A stretch of DNA of 64,000 nucleotides from Streptomyces sp. Ru62 (GTDB taxonomy: Bacteria; Actinomycetota; Actinomycetes; Streptomycetales; Streptomycetaceae). Below the pieces are notes generated by a model, which saw only the letters and a program-made list of their open reading frames with translations, ran no database searches and was not told where the DNA came from. Below are positions 1 to 8,594 of the stretch, one piece after another. The stretch's first letter is position 1. Each line of letters begins with the position of its first letter. Location of the stretch: assembly GCF_002920615.1 (NCBI RefSeq), contig NZ_PQSU01000038.1, forward strand, positions 1-64,000, read 5' to 3'. The translations under genes were made by a program, and so were the position numbers.

Positions 1-148
1 AGAGGGCGGTTCGTGAGTCTTTGGGTCGTTCTGTGATCGCCTGATGGTGTGGGGTGTGGGTGGAACCCACGGGTCCGTGGTGCGGGGTCTGCTGGGGTTG
101 GCGGGGTGAGTGAACGGAAGCCGTACCCCAGCCGGGCACACCGGCGAC

Positions 149-457
149 ACTGTCCGCAAAGCCTTGGTCGACCAGGGCTTCAAACATCAGGTCGTAGAAC
201 ACGGCGCCGGCCTGGGCGTCGACGTCGAGATCGTCGAACGCGACCCCGGGCACCGCCGATTCCTGCCGCATCCGAAGCGGTGGAGGGTCGAGCAGACCTA
301 CGGGATCCTGATACTGCACCGGCGCCTGGTCCGTGACTACGAGCACCGCACCGCCTCGTCCGCCTCCCGCGTCTACTGGGCGATGTCCCACGTCATGATC
401 CGCCGGCTCACCGGCGCGAACGCCCTCACCTGGCGCGAAGAGGCAGCGAGCGCATGA
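149..457 (+). pseudogene. IS5-family transposase, C-terminal fragment
   Basis: About 100 residues match the end of a DDE transposase of the IS5 type found in Streptomyces. They include the run VEQTYGILILHRRLVRDYEH, which holds the late catalytic glutamate region, and a Ser/Ala-rich tail. Everything upstream, including the first two acidic catalytic residues, is missing, and bases 1-148 hold nothing recognisable. The stop overlaps the start of the next ORF by four bases (ATGA), which is the usual arrangement of this IS with its accessory ORF. It cannot be an active transposase by itself unless the gene continues beyond the left edge in another frame. Confidence 0.75.
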
Positions 458-852
458 ACATCCGCCCCCTCCTGGACGCACTGGACCTCCAGGAGGACGC
501 CGCCCGGGCCCTGGCCGACGACCTGCGCGCGCAGATCGACACCCTGCAGACACGGCTGCGAGAGGCTGAGACACACATCGAGCACCTCGCGATCACCCGC
601 AAGACCGTCACCGGCCTTTCCGACCGGCTCCCCGTATCCGCGCCGGAGCTGCCCGAGCACCCGGACCACCCCCGCATCCTCGCCGTCTTCAACGAGGCCA
701 CCGGCCCCCTCCGAGCCCGCGACGTCTGCCAGATCCTCGGCCACGAACTGCTGCCCAAGAACATCGAAGGCACCCGCGCCAAGCTGAAACGCCTGGTCAA
801 ACTCGCCACCCTCACCGAGAACGACACCGGCAACTTCGCCAGGAAGCAGTAG
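454..852 (+). CDS. Coiled-coil/winged-helix IS-associated protein
   Basis: This 132-residue protein starts at an ATG overlapping the transposase stop. Residues 1-50 are rich in Leu, Ala, Glu and Arg in heptad-like spacing and should form a coiled coil. Residues 65-130 (HPRILAVFNEATGPLRARDV, then a KLKRLVK segment) look like a winged-helix fold. Proteins of this kind sit directly downstream of IS5-type transposases in Streptomyces, probably as an accessory or regulatory product, but I know of no demonstrated role. It appears full length. The function is inferred from position only. Confidence 0.6.
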   Translation: MNIRPLLDALDLQEDAARALADDLRAQIDTLQTRLREAETHIEHLAITRKTVTGLSDRLPVSAPELPEHPDHPRILAVFNEATGPLRARDVCQILGHELLPKNIEGTRAKLKRLVKLATLTENDTGNFARKQ

Positions 853-1093
853 CCGGCGCTGCGGCCAGCACCCCCTGCCCCAAGCATCACGTTCGGGGTT
901 CCCCTACCTCGTATGAGCTTCGAGCTGCCGGGAGACGGTGCCGGACTCCGAGACCCCTGCACGCTCGAAGATGGCACGGGAAGGCTGGGGCATCCACACC
1001 CCGAAGCGGCCCGGAGAGTACGCGGGAAACTGCGCGCCTCATGAGGTCAAGGCATACCGCGGTCTCTTGGTCGTCCACCGCGGCAATGCCCTG

Positions 1094-1894
1094 TCAGGCG
1101 CCGACCGCCGCGGCGTTCTCGTCGACGAGGGCTCGCACCCAGCCGAGAAACGCCCGGACCTGCGGACCGGGCAGGGACAGCGCGGCGGCGCGAGGCCGTT
1201 CGAAGCTGCGGACCGCGGCCTCGATCAGCGGACGGAAGTCCTCCTCCGCGGCGGCGACTTGCCCGGCCGCGTCGCGTTTGGCGACCCAGCGTCCGGTGCG
1301 GCAGTAGACCACGGAGCGGCAGCCGTTGAGGACCCGGTTGTCGGCGAGATGCCCCTCACCGTCGCTGTGCTCGTGCACCGAGGCCCGGATCGCGGTGTAC
1401 AGGTCCGTCGGCCGGGGCGCCGCGATCACCTGCGATGCGGGCGGCCCGTAGAGCGTAATCCCGTGCTGATGGGCCACGGAGCGGTCGATGACGTACCAGA
1501 ACGACGGTCCCCCGGCCGTGTCGAAGGCGGTCCGGCCCGGCAGCTGAGAGCCAGTGTTGAGATCCAGCAGGTAGCCGGCCTGCCCGGACGGGACACGGGC
1601 GAAGTCCGCCGCGTAGACGACCAGTTCCAGCCCAGCCGCCGGGCACGGCAGCCGCCGGTGATCGAGAGCGTCGGCCAGTGCCCGCAGGGTCGCGGCCTCA
1701 AGCGGGCCCTCTACGAGGACCGTGACGTCGATGTCACTGCGGCCATGCCGGTAGTCGCCGAGCGCGAGGGAACCGACCGCGACCACTCCTGTCAGCCGGG
1801 AGCCGCACACCGCGCGCGTGCGGCGTACGAGCTCCGTCAGGTAGGGCCGCACCTCGGCAGGAACGGCATGAAACAGCTCGGTCTTGGCGTCCAT
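1094..1894 (-). CDS. Aminoglycoside-adenylyltransferase-like nucleotidyltransferase
   Basis: A protein of 266 residues in the AadA-like nucleotidyltransferase group. The metal-binding signature GSLALGDYRHGRSDIDV lies at residues 41-57 and gives the GS-x9-DxD pattern that coordinates Mg-ATP. The C-terminal half (about residues 150-260) resembles the helical DUF4111 domain that carries the substrate pocket in AadA. Such enzymes transfer AMP to a hydroxyl of a drug or other small molecule in the cytoplasm. Length is normal for the family. The real substrate cannot be read from sequence, and many chromosomal members confer no resistance. It is a single gene with no obvious operon partner. Confidence 0.75.
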   Translation of the reverse strand: MDAKTELFHAVPAEVRPYLTELVRRTRAVCGSRLTGVVAVGSLALGDYRHGRSDIDVTVLVEGPLEAATLRALADALDHRRLPCPAAGLELVVYAADFARVPSGQAGYLLDLNTGSQLPGRTAFDTAGGPSFWYVIDRSVAHQHGITLYGPPASQVIAAPRPTDLYTAIRASVHEHSDGEGHLADNRVLNGCRSVVYCRTGRWVAKRDAAGQVAAAEEDFRPLIEAAVRSFERPRAAALSLPGPQVRAFLGWVRALVDENAAAVGA

Positions 1895-1932
1895 CCCGCC
1901 AGTATGGAGTACTCGAGAGGGCCGGGGGTCGG

Positions 1933-2310
1933 TCAGTTGGTGAGGGCTTGGCGGAGGGTCTCGCGGCAGTCGATGACGGCGTCGACGCCGACGAGGCTGA
2001 TGATGCGCATCACGGATTCGCCGATGGCGGCCAGGCGCAACCAGCCGCCGGCTTCGCTGAGGGCTTGGTGGGCGGCGATGAAGATGTTGATGCCGCTGGA
2101 GTCCATGAAGGTGACCTGGCGCATGTCGACCACGACGCGGGGGCGGGGCGTGTGGGAGATGTACAGGGCTTGGCGGAGGGTGTCGCCGGTGTGGTGGTCG
2201 ATCTCTCCGGCCAGGGTCAGCACGCGGATGCCGTCGGTGGCGGTGGCCACGACCGACAGCTGGCCGGTCCGCCCAGCGTGTTCGGGGCTCGTCGTCTCTG
2301 GCTCAGACAT
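1933..2310 (-). CDS. STAS-domain anti-sigma factor antagonist
   Basis: A protein of 125 residues with one STAS domain. The phosphorylation loop is seen as VVVDMRQVTFMDSSGINIFI, with the conserved Asp-Ser-Ser near residue 70. In this family the unphosphorylated protein binds an RsbW-like kinase and frees a sigma factor; phosphorylation of the serine blocks this. I chose the ATG at 2308-2310 because upstream sequence in the same frame shows no STAS similarity. A possible partner kinase gene lies at 8.6-9.1 kb but is frameshifted. The gene runs up to a truncated membrane protein on the other strand. Confidence 0.85.
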   Translation of the reverse strand: MSEPETTSPEHAGRTGQLSVVATATDGIRVLTLAGEIDHHTGDTLRQALYISHTPRPRVVVDMRQVTFMDSSGINIFIAAHQALSEAGGWLRLAAIGESVMRIISLVGVDAVIDCRETLRQALTN

Positions 2311-2352
2311 GCCGGTGATCCTGGCACACGCCAACGCGACCCAGTTCGGTCC

Positions 2353-2835
2353 GCGTTCACGACGTTCGCGTTGCTGGTACTGCCAGTTGTCCTGCTCGTC
2401 GGGTTCGGGACGTACTTCCGACTGATCGAGGCGGACATGGAGGACACCTGGCTGATCGTCGGCATGAACCGGCTGCGGCACGCATACGTCGAGCTCGCAC
2501 CGGAGCTTGAGCCGTACTTCATCGCGAGCCACCACGACGACCCGCCAGGGATCTGGACGACCTACAGCTTCCGCCGCCATATCGGAGTGACGCACTGGCT
2601 GTCCGGCTCACCTGTTGTCGTCGGCGTCATCAACTCCGTCGTCACCGGCGTGCTGGCCGCGGTGGTCTGCGAGGCCGCCGGCGCCGGGGCCACACTGCGG
2701 ACCTTGGTCGCTGTCGCCACGGCCATCCTGACCGCGGTCGTCCTCGGGTTCCTCGGCCTCCGCAAGGTCCACGCAGCCTCCCGCAGCTATCGGCCGCGGT
2801 TCCCCAGTGACGAAGCCCGACGGTCGGCGCGTTGA
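2353..2835 (+). pseudogene. Actinobacterial membrane protein lacking its N-terminus
   Basis: About 160 residues match a family of small actinobacterial membrane proteins, recognised by the segment GTYFRLIEADMEDTWLIVG followed by NRLRHAYVELAP and YFIASHHDD. One transmembrane segment comes before this and two follow (roughly residues 5-25, 85-110 and 115-135 of the fragment). No start codon precedes the first transmembrane helix; the open frame runs back into the antisense of the STAS gene. The 5' end was therefore lost by recombination. An internal ATG at 2438 could give a shorter product without the first helix, but that seems unlikely to be functional. Confidence 0.6.
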
Positions 2836-3199
2836 GGCGACCTGAGCCCTGGGTAGTCGGCATGGTCGACGTAGGACTTGTCCAGCGGCTCGGGATGCTG
2901 GTCGGCCCCCCAAGGCACTCAAGGCGGTGCTGAAGACCACGCTGCTCGGTCGCGGTGCCGGAACGGGTTCGGCCGTCACCGCACGCAACGATCAGGAGCA
3001 CCGCCACAACAGGTGACGCACTCCCCGCCGCCGAAGCGGATCGGGCGGCGCCGCCAGAGGCTTAGGCGGTGTCCGAGTACATAGCAGTGTTGCGTGTCCG
3101 GCTCGCGGGACGTTTTGCACGTCGAACCGTGTTCGAGCTTTGTATGGACGGCCTGCTGGTGCCGCCGGAGAGGAGAGGGAGAACGGATGGACGCCGGCC
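2836..3199. other. No gene recognised
   Basis: This stretch between the membrane-protein fragment and the IS701 relic carries no frame with convincing protein similarity and no clear hairpin. It is probably decayed DNA. Confidence 0.4.
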
Positions 3200-3415
3200 G
3201 TGCAGGTCGGTCAGCTCAGTCCGGACGGTATGCAGCGCCTGCTCAGCTACTCCGAGTGGGAGGAGACCGTGGTCCGCGACGATGTCCAGGGCTTGTCGTC
3301 GAGATCATCGGTGCCACAGACGCCGTACTCATGGGGTATGACACCGGTTTCCTGAAGAGGGGTGTGACGTCGATCGGTATCCAACGGCAGTACTCCGGGA
3401 CCTCCGGTCTGATCA
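3200..3415 (+). pseudogene. IS701-family transposase relic
   Basis: Two adjacent frames read as consecutive parts of a Streptomyces IS701/IS4-type transposase. One gives GMQRLLSYSEW followed by a VRDDVQG motif. After a frameshift near 3295 the next gives ATDAVLMGYDTGFLKRGVTS and then IGIQRQYSGTSG. The intact family reads ...VVDETGDLKKG...GVQRQYTGTAGR at this point, so the first catalytic Asp region has changed (DET to YDT) and the remainder is missing. It is a non-functional internal fragment of about 70 codons. Confidence 0.7.
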
Positions 3416-3745
3416 GCGTTTTCGTCCCCCTCACGGGTCCTGCCACCGCCGGCCACCAGAACAACGGCGCCGTCCCTCCACCCATTACCCGAAGAACCCT
3501 GGGAGGATCCCGCCCGCGCGTCGGGTTTCCGCCATGCCCAACCAGCCCCGAGCAACCGAAACCACCGCTCACCACGAGATCGCGCGCGATCTTCTGCAGT
3601 TCCTGTCCGTCCAAGGTGATCAACTCCTGGGTCGGTTCGAGTGCCTGGCGTGTGTCGTTTCGGGGCCTTGGCGCCGGTCGGTGGCCGGCAGGGGACGGCC
3701 ACCGACCGACCGGCGGGACATGGTCCTGATCTCCGACACGGCCAT
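3416..3745. other. No gene recognised
   Basis: GC-rich sequence between the IS701 relic and the convergent oxidoreductase fragment. Several open frames exist on both strands but none shows family features. Confidence 0.4.
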
Positions 3746-4453
3746 CTACGGCAGGACGCGGATGATCGTCTTGCCGCGGCGTCGCGTGGTCGGGTTGAGG
3801 GCGCCGATGGCGTCGTCGAGGCTGGCGACGTGACCGATGTTGGTCCGCAGCCGTCCGTCGCGCACCCGCTGCACGATCTCACCGAGCTGGGCGCGGTCGG
3901 CTTCGACGACGAAGTCGATGGCCAGGCCGTCAGCGGGCCGTGCTTCGGCCGGGCCGACGACGGACCCCAGGGTTCCTCCGGCCTTGATCAGGGCGGCGGA
4001 CTGCTCTTGCACGTCGCCGCCGATGACGTCGAAGACCAGGTCGACGCTGCCGACGTCTTTCAGCGTGTCGTTTTCGAGGTCGACGAACTCGTGCGCGCCG
4101 AAGTCGAGTGCCTTCTCGCGGTCGGCTGCGCGTCCGGTGCCGATGACGTAGGCGCCCGCTTCCCGTGCGAGCTGGGTAACCATCGTGCCGACCGCCCCGG
4201 CCGCGCCGTGGGCGAGGACGGTCTGGCCGGCCTGGGGGCGGCCGTGCTGGAACAGCCCCTGCCACGCGGTCAGGCCGGAGATGGGCAGGGACGCGACTAC
4301 CGTGAAGTCGACGTCGCCGGGCAGCGGTGCGAGGTTGCGTGCTTCGATCGCCACGTACTGGGCGAGGGTTCCGTCGCGGTGCCAGTCGGCGATGCCGAAC
4401 ACCCGCTGCCCGACCGAGAGCCCCGTCGTGCCGTAGCCGAGGGCGGTGACCAC
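3746..4453 (-). pseudogene. NADP-dependent quinone-oxidoreductase-like enzyme, N-terminally truncated
   Basis: The 235 residues cover the C-terminal three quarters of a medium-chain reductase of the quinone oxidoreductase type. The cofactor loop reads AHGAAGAVGTMVTQLAREAG (about residues 82-101), and the family end GKTIIRVLP is intact. Members are normally about 310 residues; here the N-terminal catalytic fold (about 75 residues) is gone and an in-frame TGA lies just upstream of LAGVVTALGYG. A GTG at 4451-4453 could start a short product, but without the N-terminal part it should not fold properly. It uses NADPH to reduce quinones or enones when complete. Confidence 0.7.
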
Positions 4454-4617
4454 TCCGGCCAGTCAGGTGGAGATGGCTTTCGTCAAGGGGTCGGTCGTCG
4501 GCCCGAACACGTCGGCACGGCAGATGCGTGACTTTCAGAGCGAGGGGCTCGGACGCGACGATCTCGGGTACCGGCCTTCACCACGGTCGCTGAGCCTGAG
4601 GCAGCGGGGAGGAGCGT

Positions 4618-5715
4618 GTGAGCATGACGCCCGGCCGCCCCGCGCCCTGTCGGGTTCTCGTCGTGGACCCAGCCTTGGGCGAGCAGGCCCTGACGGAGCT
4701 CACCGCCCTTGGGAACCTGGGCCTGCTGCCGACGGTCAACCTTCGACGCGTGACCGACCCCGTGCTGCGCGCCCGGATTGAGGCGGACTGGGACATCGTG
4801 GACTTCAACGGCTTCTCCGAGGAGGAACTGGTCCGCCAGTTGGAGGACGGAGGTCACGGTTACCAGGCGCTCAAGTGCCGGGCAGGCATTCCGCTCACCG
4901 GGAACGTGCTGGAGCGGGCAACCGCAGAAGGCTTGCAGCGCCGCCTCGTCCTGGTGGGGCGGGCGGCTGCCGGATTCGACACATTTGATGTCGCAGCCGC
5001 GCAGGACCTGGGAGTCGCGATTCGCACGACGCCGGGCGCGAACGCGGCCGCCGTGGCGGAACTGACCGTCTCGCTCATGCTCGACGCGCTGCGCGGAGTC
5101 GCACGACGCGACCGGGACCTGCGCACAGGTTCGTGGAGCTCTGCGGTAGAGAACCTGCCGGCCGGGAGCCTCGACGGCGCGCGGGTGGGGTTGGTGGGTT
5201 CTGGGGCCATCGCTCGGCGCACCGCAGAGCTGGTACGCGCGTTCGGCGCCGAGGTGTGGGTCTTCGGGTCGCCGCGGTTCACCCGGGAGCGGGCGGCTGG
5301 CTGGCCGGGCCACAGGGTGGAGTCCCTGGCAGAGCTGCTCGTCGGCTGCGATGTAGTCTCGGTGCACGTGCCGACGTCGTCCGAGACCGAAGGCCTTATC
5401 GGGGCGGCGGAGCTGCGTCTGATGCGGCCGCACGCGGTCCTGATCAACACGGCGCGGGCGAGGGTCGTATGCGAGGAAGCCCTCGACCGAGCGCTTCGGG
5501 ACCCCGCTTCCGGACCCCGGTGGGCCGCAGTCGACGTCTTCGAATCCGAGGGAGCGCGCTTCTCCTCAGTGCTCGCCGACAATCCACACTGCACCCTGTC
5601 CCCGCACGTCGCGGGCATGACCCGAGCCGCCATGCAGGCCTCATCGCTCCGCCTCATCGAGGAGTTCGAGCGCTTCGTGAAGGACAACGGCCTCACACGG
5701 GGCGGACCCCTCTGA
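4618..5715 (+). CDS. D-2-hydroxyacid dehydrogenase family protein
   Basis: A protein of 365 residues starting at GTG, with GGGAGGAG placed 5-10 bases upstream. The NAD-binding loop GLVGSGAIARR starts near residue 191, the conserved Arg follows NTARARVV, the Glu lies in DVFESEG and the catalytic His is H330 in SPHVAGMT. This arrangement belongs to the D-isomer 2-hydroxyacid dehydrogenases, cytoplasmic NAD(H) enzymes that interconvert 2-hydroxy and 2-oxo acids (phosphoglycerate, glycerate, hydroxypyruvate or related substrates). The substrate cannot be assigned. Its stop overlaps the start of an MFS transporter stub, so the two were once an operon. Confidence 0.85.
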   Translation: MSMTPGRPAPCRVLVVDPALGEQALTELTALGNLGLLPTVNLRRVTDPVLRARIEADWDIVDFNGFSEEELVRQLEDGGHGYQALKCRAGIPLTGNVLERATAEGLQRRLVLVGRAAAGFDTFDVAAAQDLGVAIRTTPGANAAAVAELTVSLMLDALRGVARRDRDLRTGSWSSAVENLPAGSLDGARVGLVGSGAIARRTAELVRAFGAEVWVFGSPRFTRERAAGWPGHRVESLAELLVGCDVVSVHVPTSSETEGLIGAAELRLMRPHAVLINTARARVVCEEALDRALRDPASGPRWAAVDVFESEGARFSSVLADNPHCTLSPHVAGMTRAAMQASSLRLIEEFERFVKDNGLTRGGPL

Positions 5716-5846
5716 TGCAAGGCTGGGTGACCCCAAGGCGTGCCCTCGGCTGGGCCCCAGTGGTGAACATGACGGGAAGTGGCGCATACATCGCCGGTCT
5801 GACCGTGTTCCTTGTAAAAACGAGAGACGTCTCGGTGGCGGGCTCC
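5715..5846 (+). pseudogene. MFS transporter, N-terminal stub
   Basis: The ATG at 5715 overlaps the dehydrogenase stop (TGATG). The first 44 codons resemble the opening of an MFS permease: a short basic start and a first transmembrane helix with NMTGSGAYIAGLTVFLVKTR. Similarity stops near 5846 and the frame runs into the 3' flank of the convergent oxidoreductase. The remaining eleven or so helices are missing. In the intact locus it probably transported the substrate or product of the dehydrogenase. Confidence 0.5.
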
Positions 5847-5921
5847 CCAGAGCACCGGCCGAACCGGGTCTTGTTAGGACAACGCGGTGGCCGCGTGCTC
5901 GCCTCATCCGCCGGTGCTGGG

Positions 5922-7520
5922 TCAGCGGTGGTTGCTGCGGCGCGTGCCGCGGAGGAGCCGCTGTGCCACGAGGTGTCCCGAGCCGCCGCCGAGGCCGGGG
6001 CCGGGGTGGGTGGAGGCGCCGATGTGCCACAGGCCGGGCACGGGCGTGGCGTGCCGGGAGGCGCCGGGCACCGGGCGCCACAGCAGGTTCTGGTCGAGTT
6101 CGGCCGAGCCGCCGTAGGGGTCGCCGGCCACCGCGTTCGGGTTGTACGCGGCCAGGTCGGGCGGTGTGACGGCGTCCCAGGCGAGCACCTTGTCCGGCAG
6201 ATCCGGCGCGTGGCGGGCGATGCGTTCGAGAACCCGGCGGACGTATCCCTCGGTCAGCTCCCTGGTCCAGCGTCCTGCCGCGTCCAGCTCGCCGGCCGCG
6301 TCGCCGACCGGCTCGTACGGCAGTTCCTGGAGCTGGATCCACAGGGCGGCCGCGCCTTCCGGCACGCGCGGCGGGTCGAGGACGTACTGCTGGCCGACGA
6401 CCACCGTGGGCCTGCGCGGCAGCAGGCCCGCCTCGGCCTCCGCGCACGCGATCGCGGTGCTCGCCGACCCGTCGCTCAGGTGGAGCAGGGGTACGCCGGC
6501 CAGGCGCTCGTCGTGCCAGCGGAGCGGGGCGGAGAGGGCGACGTGGAGCTGCATCGCGGAGCGTCCGTAGCGGTAGTGCCGGGCCCGGTCGCGGACAGCG
6601 GGCGGGACCGGGGCATCCGGCGGCAGCAGCCGGCCGTACAGCGCGGTCGGGGTCACGGAGGCCAGGACGGCGTGGCGGGCCCGGATGGTCCCGCCGTCGG
6701 TGACCACGCCCGTGACCCTGCCGTCCGTGAGGAGGAGCCGCTCGACCGGCTGCCCGGTGCGGATGTCCGCCCCCAGCTCGCCGAGCAGCCTCTCGAAGGC
6801 GTGGACGAAGACGTGGGCGCCGCCCGCCACGACAGGGACGCCGAAACCGTGCAGCGTGGCGGCGAGGGCAGGCAGCATCAGGCCGCCGGAGGCGTGGTCC
6901 GGGGACAGCCCGGCGTGCAGCAGCCAGGGCGCCCACAGCGCATCCGGCTCGTCGCCGCGGAACGCGCTGCGGCAATACGAGCGGCCGCTGATGACGGTGG
7001 CCCGCAGCCATGCCTCGGTACCGCTGAAGCGCTCGCGGCGCAGCAGTCTCACGATGTGGCGGAGCACGCGCGGCGAGCGCAGCTCTTCGCCCAGGATGCC
7101 GCCCACGGCGTCGATGTTGTCGAGGAACCGCTGCAGCATGGCGAGGTAGGCGGCCCGGTCCTCCGCGTGACCGAACGTCTCCGCCGTGGCCGCGGGGTCG
7201 CGGTGGGCGAGGACCACGCGGCCGTCGTCGGTGACGGTGCCCGTCACGAGGCCATCGGTGTTGCGGTACTCCAGACCGTGGCGGTGCAGGTCCTCGCCGA
7301 GCGCGGCATAGGCCCGGCCGGACACGAACAGCGGGTGCCACGAGGAGTAGGTGTCGTGCAGGTAGCCGGGCAGGGTCCGCTCCTCGGTGGCGATGAAGCC
7401 GCCCAGCCGACGGCTCCCTTCGACCAGCACAACCGACCAGCCGCCCTTGGCCAGCTCGGCGGCAGCGACCAGGCCGTTCACACCGGAACCGACGACGATA
7501 GCGTCGACCGTACCTGTCAT
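5922..7520 (-). CDS. Phytoene-desaturase-like FAD-dependent oxidoreductase
   Basis: A protein of 532 residues. The N-terminal dinucleotide-binding motif is GSGVNGLVAAAELAKGGWSV followed by a VLVEGSRRLGG turn (residues 9-40). The C-terminal FAD motif is GLWHIGASTHPGPGLGGGSG. These place it in the CrtI/COG1233 family of FAD-dependent desaturases and isomerases, which also includes retinol-saturase-like enzymes. I use the ATG at 7518-7520, because the longer open frame upstream is a decayed unrelated gene. No phytoene synthase or other carotenoid gene lies nearby, so a carotenoid role is unproven. The length is normal and the gene looks intact. Confidence 0.85.
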   Translation of the reverse strand: MTGTVDAIVVGSGVNGLVAAAELAKGGWSVVLVEGSRRLGGFIATEERTLPGYLHDTYSSWHPLFVSGRAYAALGEDLHRHGLEYRNTDGLVTGTVTDDGRVVLAHRDPAATAETFGHAEDRAAYLAMLQRFLDNIDAVGGILGEELRSPRVLRHIVRLLRRERFSGTEAWLRATVISGRSYCRSAFRGDEPDALWAPWLLHAGLSPDHASGGLMLPALAATLHGFGVPVVAGGAHVFVHAFERLLGELGADIRTGQPVERLLLTDGRVTGVVTDGGTIRARHAVLASVTPTALYGRLLPPDAPVPPAVRDRARHYRYGRSAMQLHVALSAPLRWHDERLAGVPLLHLSDGSASTAIACAEAEAGLLPRRPTVVVGQQYVLDPPRVPEGAAALWIQLQELPYEPVGDAAGELDAAGRWTRELTEGYVRRVLERIARHAPDLPDKVLAWDAVTPPDLAAYNPNAVAGDPYGGSAELDQNLLWRPVPGASRHATPVPGLWHIGASTHPGPGLGGGSGHLVAQRLLRGTRRSNHR

Positions 7521-7624
7521 CTCATCAGCCTCCTCGATACGTGGGCCGTGGCCGCGGGAGGTCCCGCGGGAGTCGGTCCCCTCGGCCGGCCAGGGGCGGG
7601 GACGCGACCGTGCCTCCCACCCAG

Positions 7625-7873
7625 CTTCCTCCCGGGAACCGGGCACCTCCAAAGGGAGCAGCCCACCCAGTGGGCTGTCGGCGGCGACCAGGTCCGCCAG
7701 GTCCTTTCGCGCGCAGATCTCCGCGACCTGTCCGGGGTAGTGCAGCGTCTCGTCCAGCTCGTGCTCACGTCGACCAGTAGACCGCTGTCGACGAACCGCC
7801 GGATCAGGAAGGCCATCACGTTCGCCCTCTCGCCGAGCACGTTCGGCGTGCCGAGCGCGTCGGCCATCCAGTC
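7625..7873 (-). pseudogene. Unidentified conserved protein, frameshifted remnant
   Basis: Two frames join to give one continuous-looking protein segment. The first reads DWMADALGTPNVLGERANVM and MAFLIRRFVDSGLLVDV. After a shift near 7765 it continues LDETLHYPGQVAEICARKDL and ADLVAADSPLGGLLPLEV. The composition and helix pattern look like a real Streptomyces protein, perhaps DNA-binding, but I do not recognise the family. It lies directly upstream of the desaturase-like gene on the same strand and lacks a credible start. Confidence 0.4.
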
Positions 7874-8006
7874 GGCCGCCGCCCCACCAGGAGGCGGGCC
7901 ACGCCTGCACTCGCACGGCGCGCAGCCCCGACCTCGGCTGGTTGGAGGGCTGCGGCGCGCCCGAGATGCCAGAAAATTCAAACAAACGATCTAGTCTAGT
8001 GCCGGT

Positions 8007-8243
8007 ATGGACGTGACCGACTTCCCCGACGACCTGGTGCAGACGCAAGCCGCCTGTAACGCCACCTACCAGGCGCTCGCCGCATCCCGCCCGCGCGACA
8101 CCACCGCCCTGCGCCGCCGCCTGCTGCTCCTGTCCGTGCGGCTGTGGTGGCACCCCTACTGGGAGACCATCCCCTCGGTGTCGGCGGCGCGCTCCGAGCT
8201 GCGGCAACTGGCCCGCGCCCGGGGAGCCGTCCAGGCCGCCTGA
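8007..8243 (+). CDS. Small conserved hypothetical protein
   Basis: A protein of 78 residues that begins MDVTDFPDDLVQTQAACNAT and contains RLLLLSVRLWWHPYWETIPS. Small proteins of this type are common in Streptomyces, with this 'FPDDLVQTQ...WHP.W' pattern, and have no known role. It is predicted to be cytoplasmic and helical. An AT-rich patch (about 7975-8003) just upstream, unusual in this GC-rich DNA, may hold its promoter. It looks complete. Confidence 0.7.
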   Translation: MDVTDFPDDLVQTQAACNATYQALAASRPRDTTALRRRLLLLSVRLWWHPYWETIPSVSAARSELRQLARARGAVQAA

Positions 8244-8273
8244 CCGGACGCCTTGGTCGACCAGGAGCACGAG

Positions 8274-8346
8274 GTTGCGACAAGGGGTGCGCCTATCGGT
8301 TGCGCCATCTGTTGCGACTGGGGTTGCGCCTGCTGTTGCGCGGCCG
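8274..8346. repeat. 12-bp tandem repeat array (about six units)
   Basis: The hexamer GTTGCG recurs at 8299, 8311, 8323 and 8335, an exact 12-base period. A degenerate unit lies at 8287 and another at 8274, the latter one base out of phase. The second half of each unit varies (CCATCT, ACTGGG, CCTGCT and so on). The array sits in a 350-base gap between the small hypothetical gene and the RsbW-like gene. It could be an iteron-like protein-binding array or, read on the minus strand, a tetrapeptide repeat with Ala-Gln-Pro-rich units. The rest of 8244-8594 holds nothing I recognise. Confidence 0.6.
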
Positions 8347-8594
8347 GACGGCTGTCCCGGTGTCCGCGCAGGTCACTACGCGGGCCGGTCGTGTTGCGGC
8401 CGCTTTCGCCCATGTCCCTGGCCGGAGTGAAGGAGAAGGGACGGGTGGGGTGGGCGGCGCGGCCACGGACGGGGACCGGGGCACCGCTCAGCCGGTTGCG
8501 GCTGGGGCCGCCGCGCCCGTGCCGTAGCACCACGGCATCACCGCACGGAGGTTGGAGCACCGCCGGTTGGGACCCAGCTGGGTAACCGGGCGGG

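Noticed and set aside
5133..7994. 953-codon plus-strand open frame over the dehydrogenase and desaturase-like genes
   Set aside because: High-GC shadow frame with Arg/Gly/Val-rich product. Only codons 5715-5846 (MFS stub) look real.
8274..8346. CRISPR array
   Set aside because: The repeat is only 12 bases with no spacers, so it is not CRISPR.
8156..8560. Minus-strand ORF coding an Ala-Gln-Pro repeat across the 12-base array
   Set aside because: It overlaps the small conserved gene at 8007-8243, has no ribosome site, and outside the repeat looks like random GC-rich sequence. Kept only as an alternative reading of the repeat.
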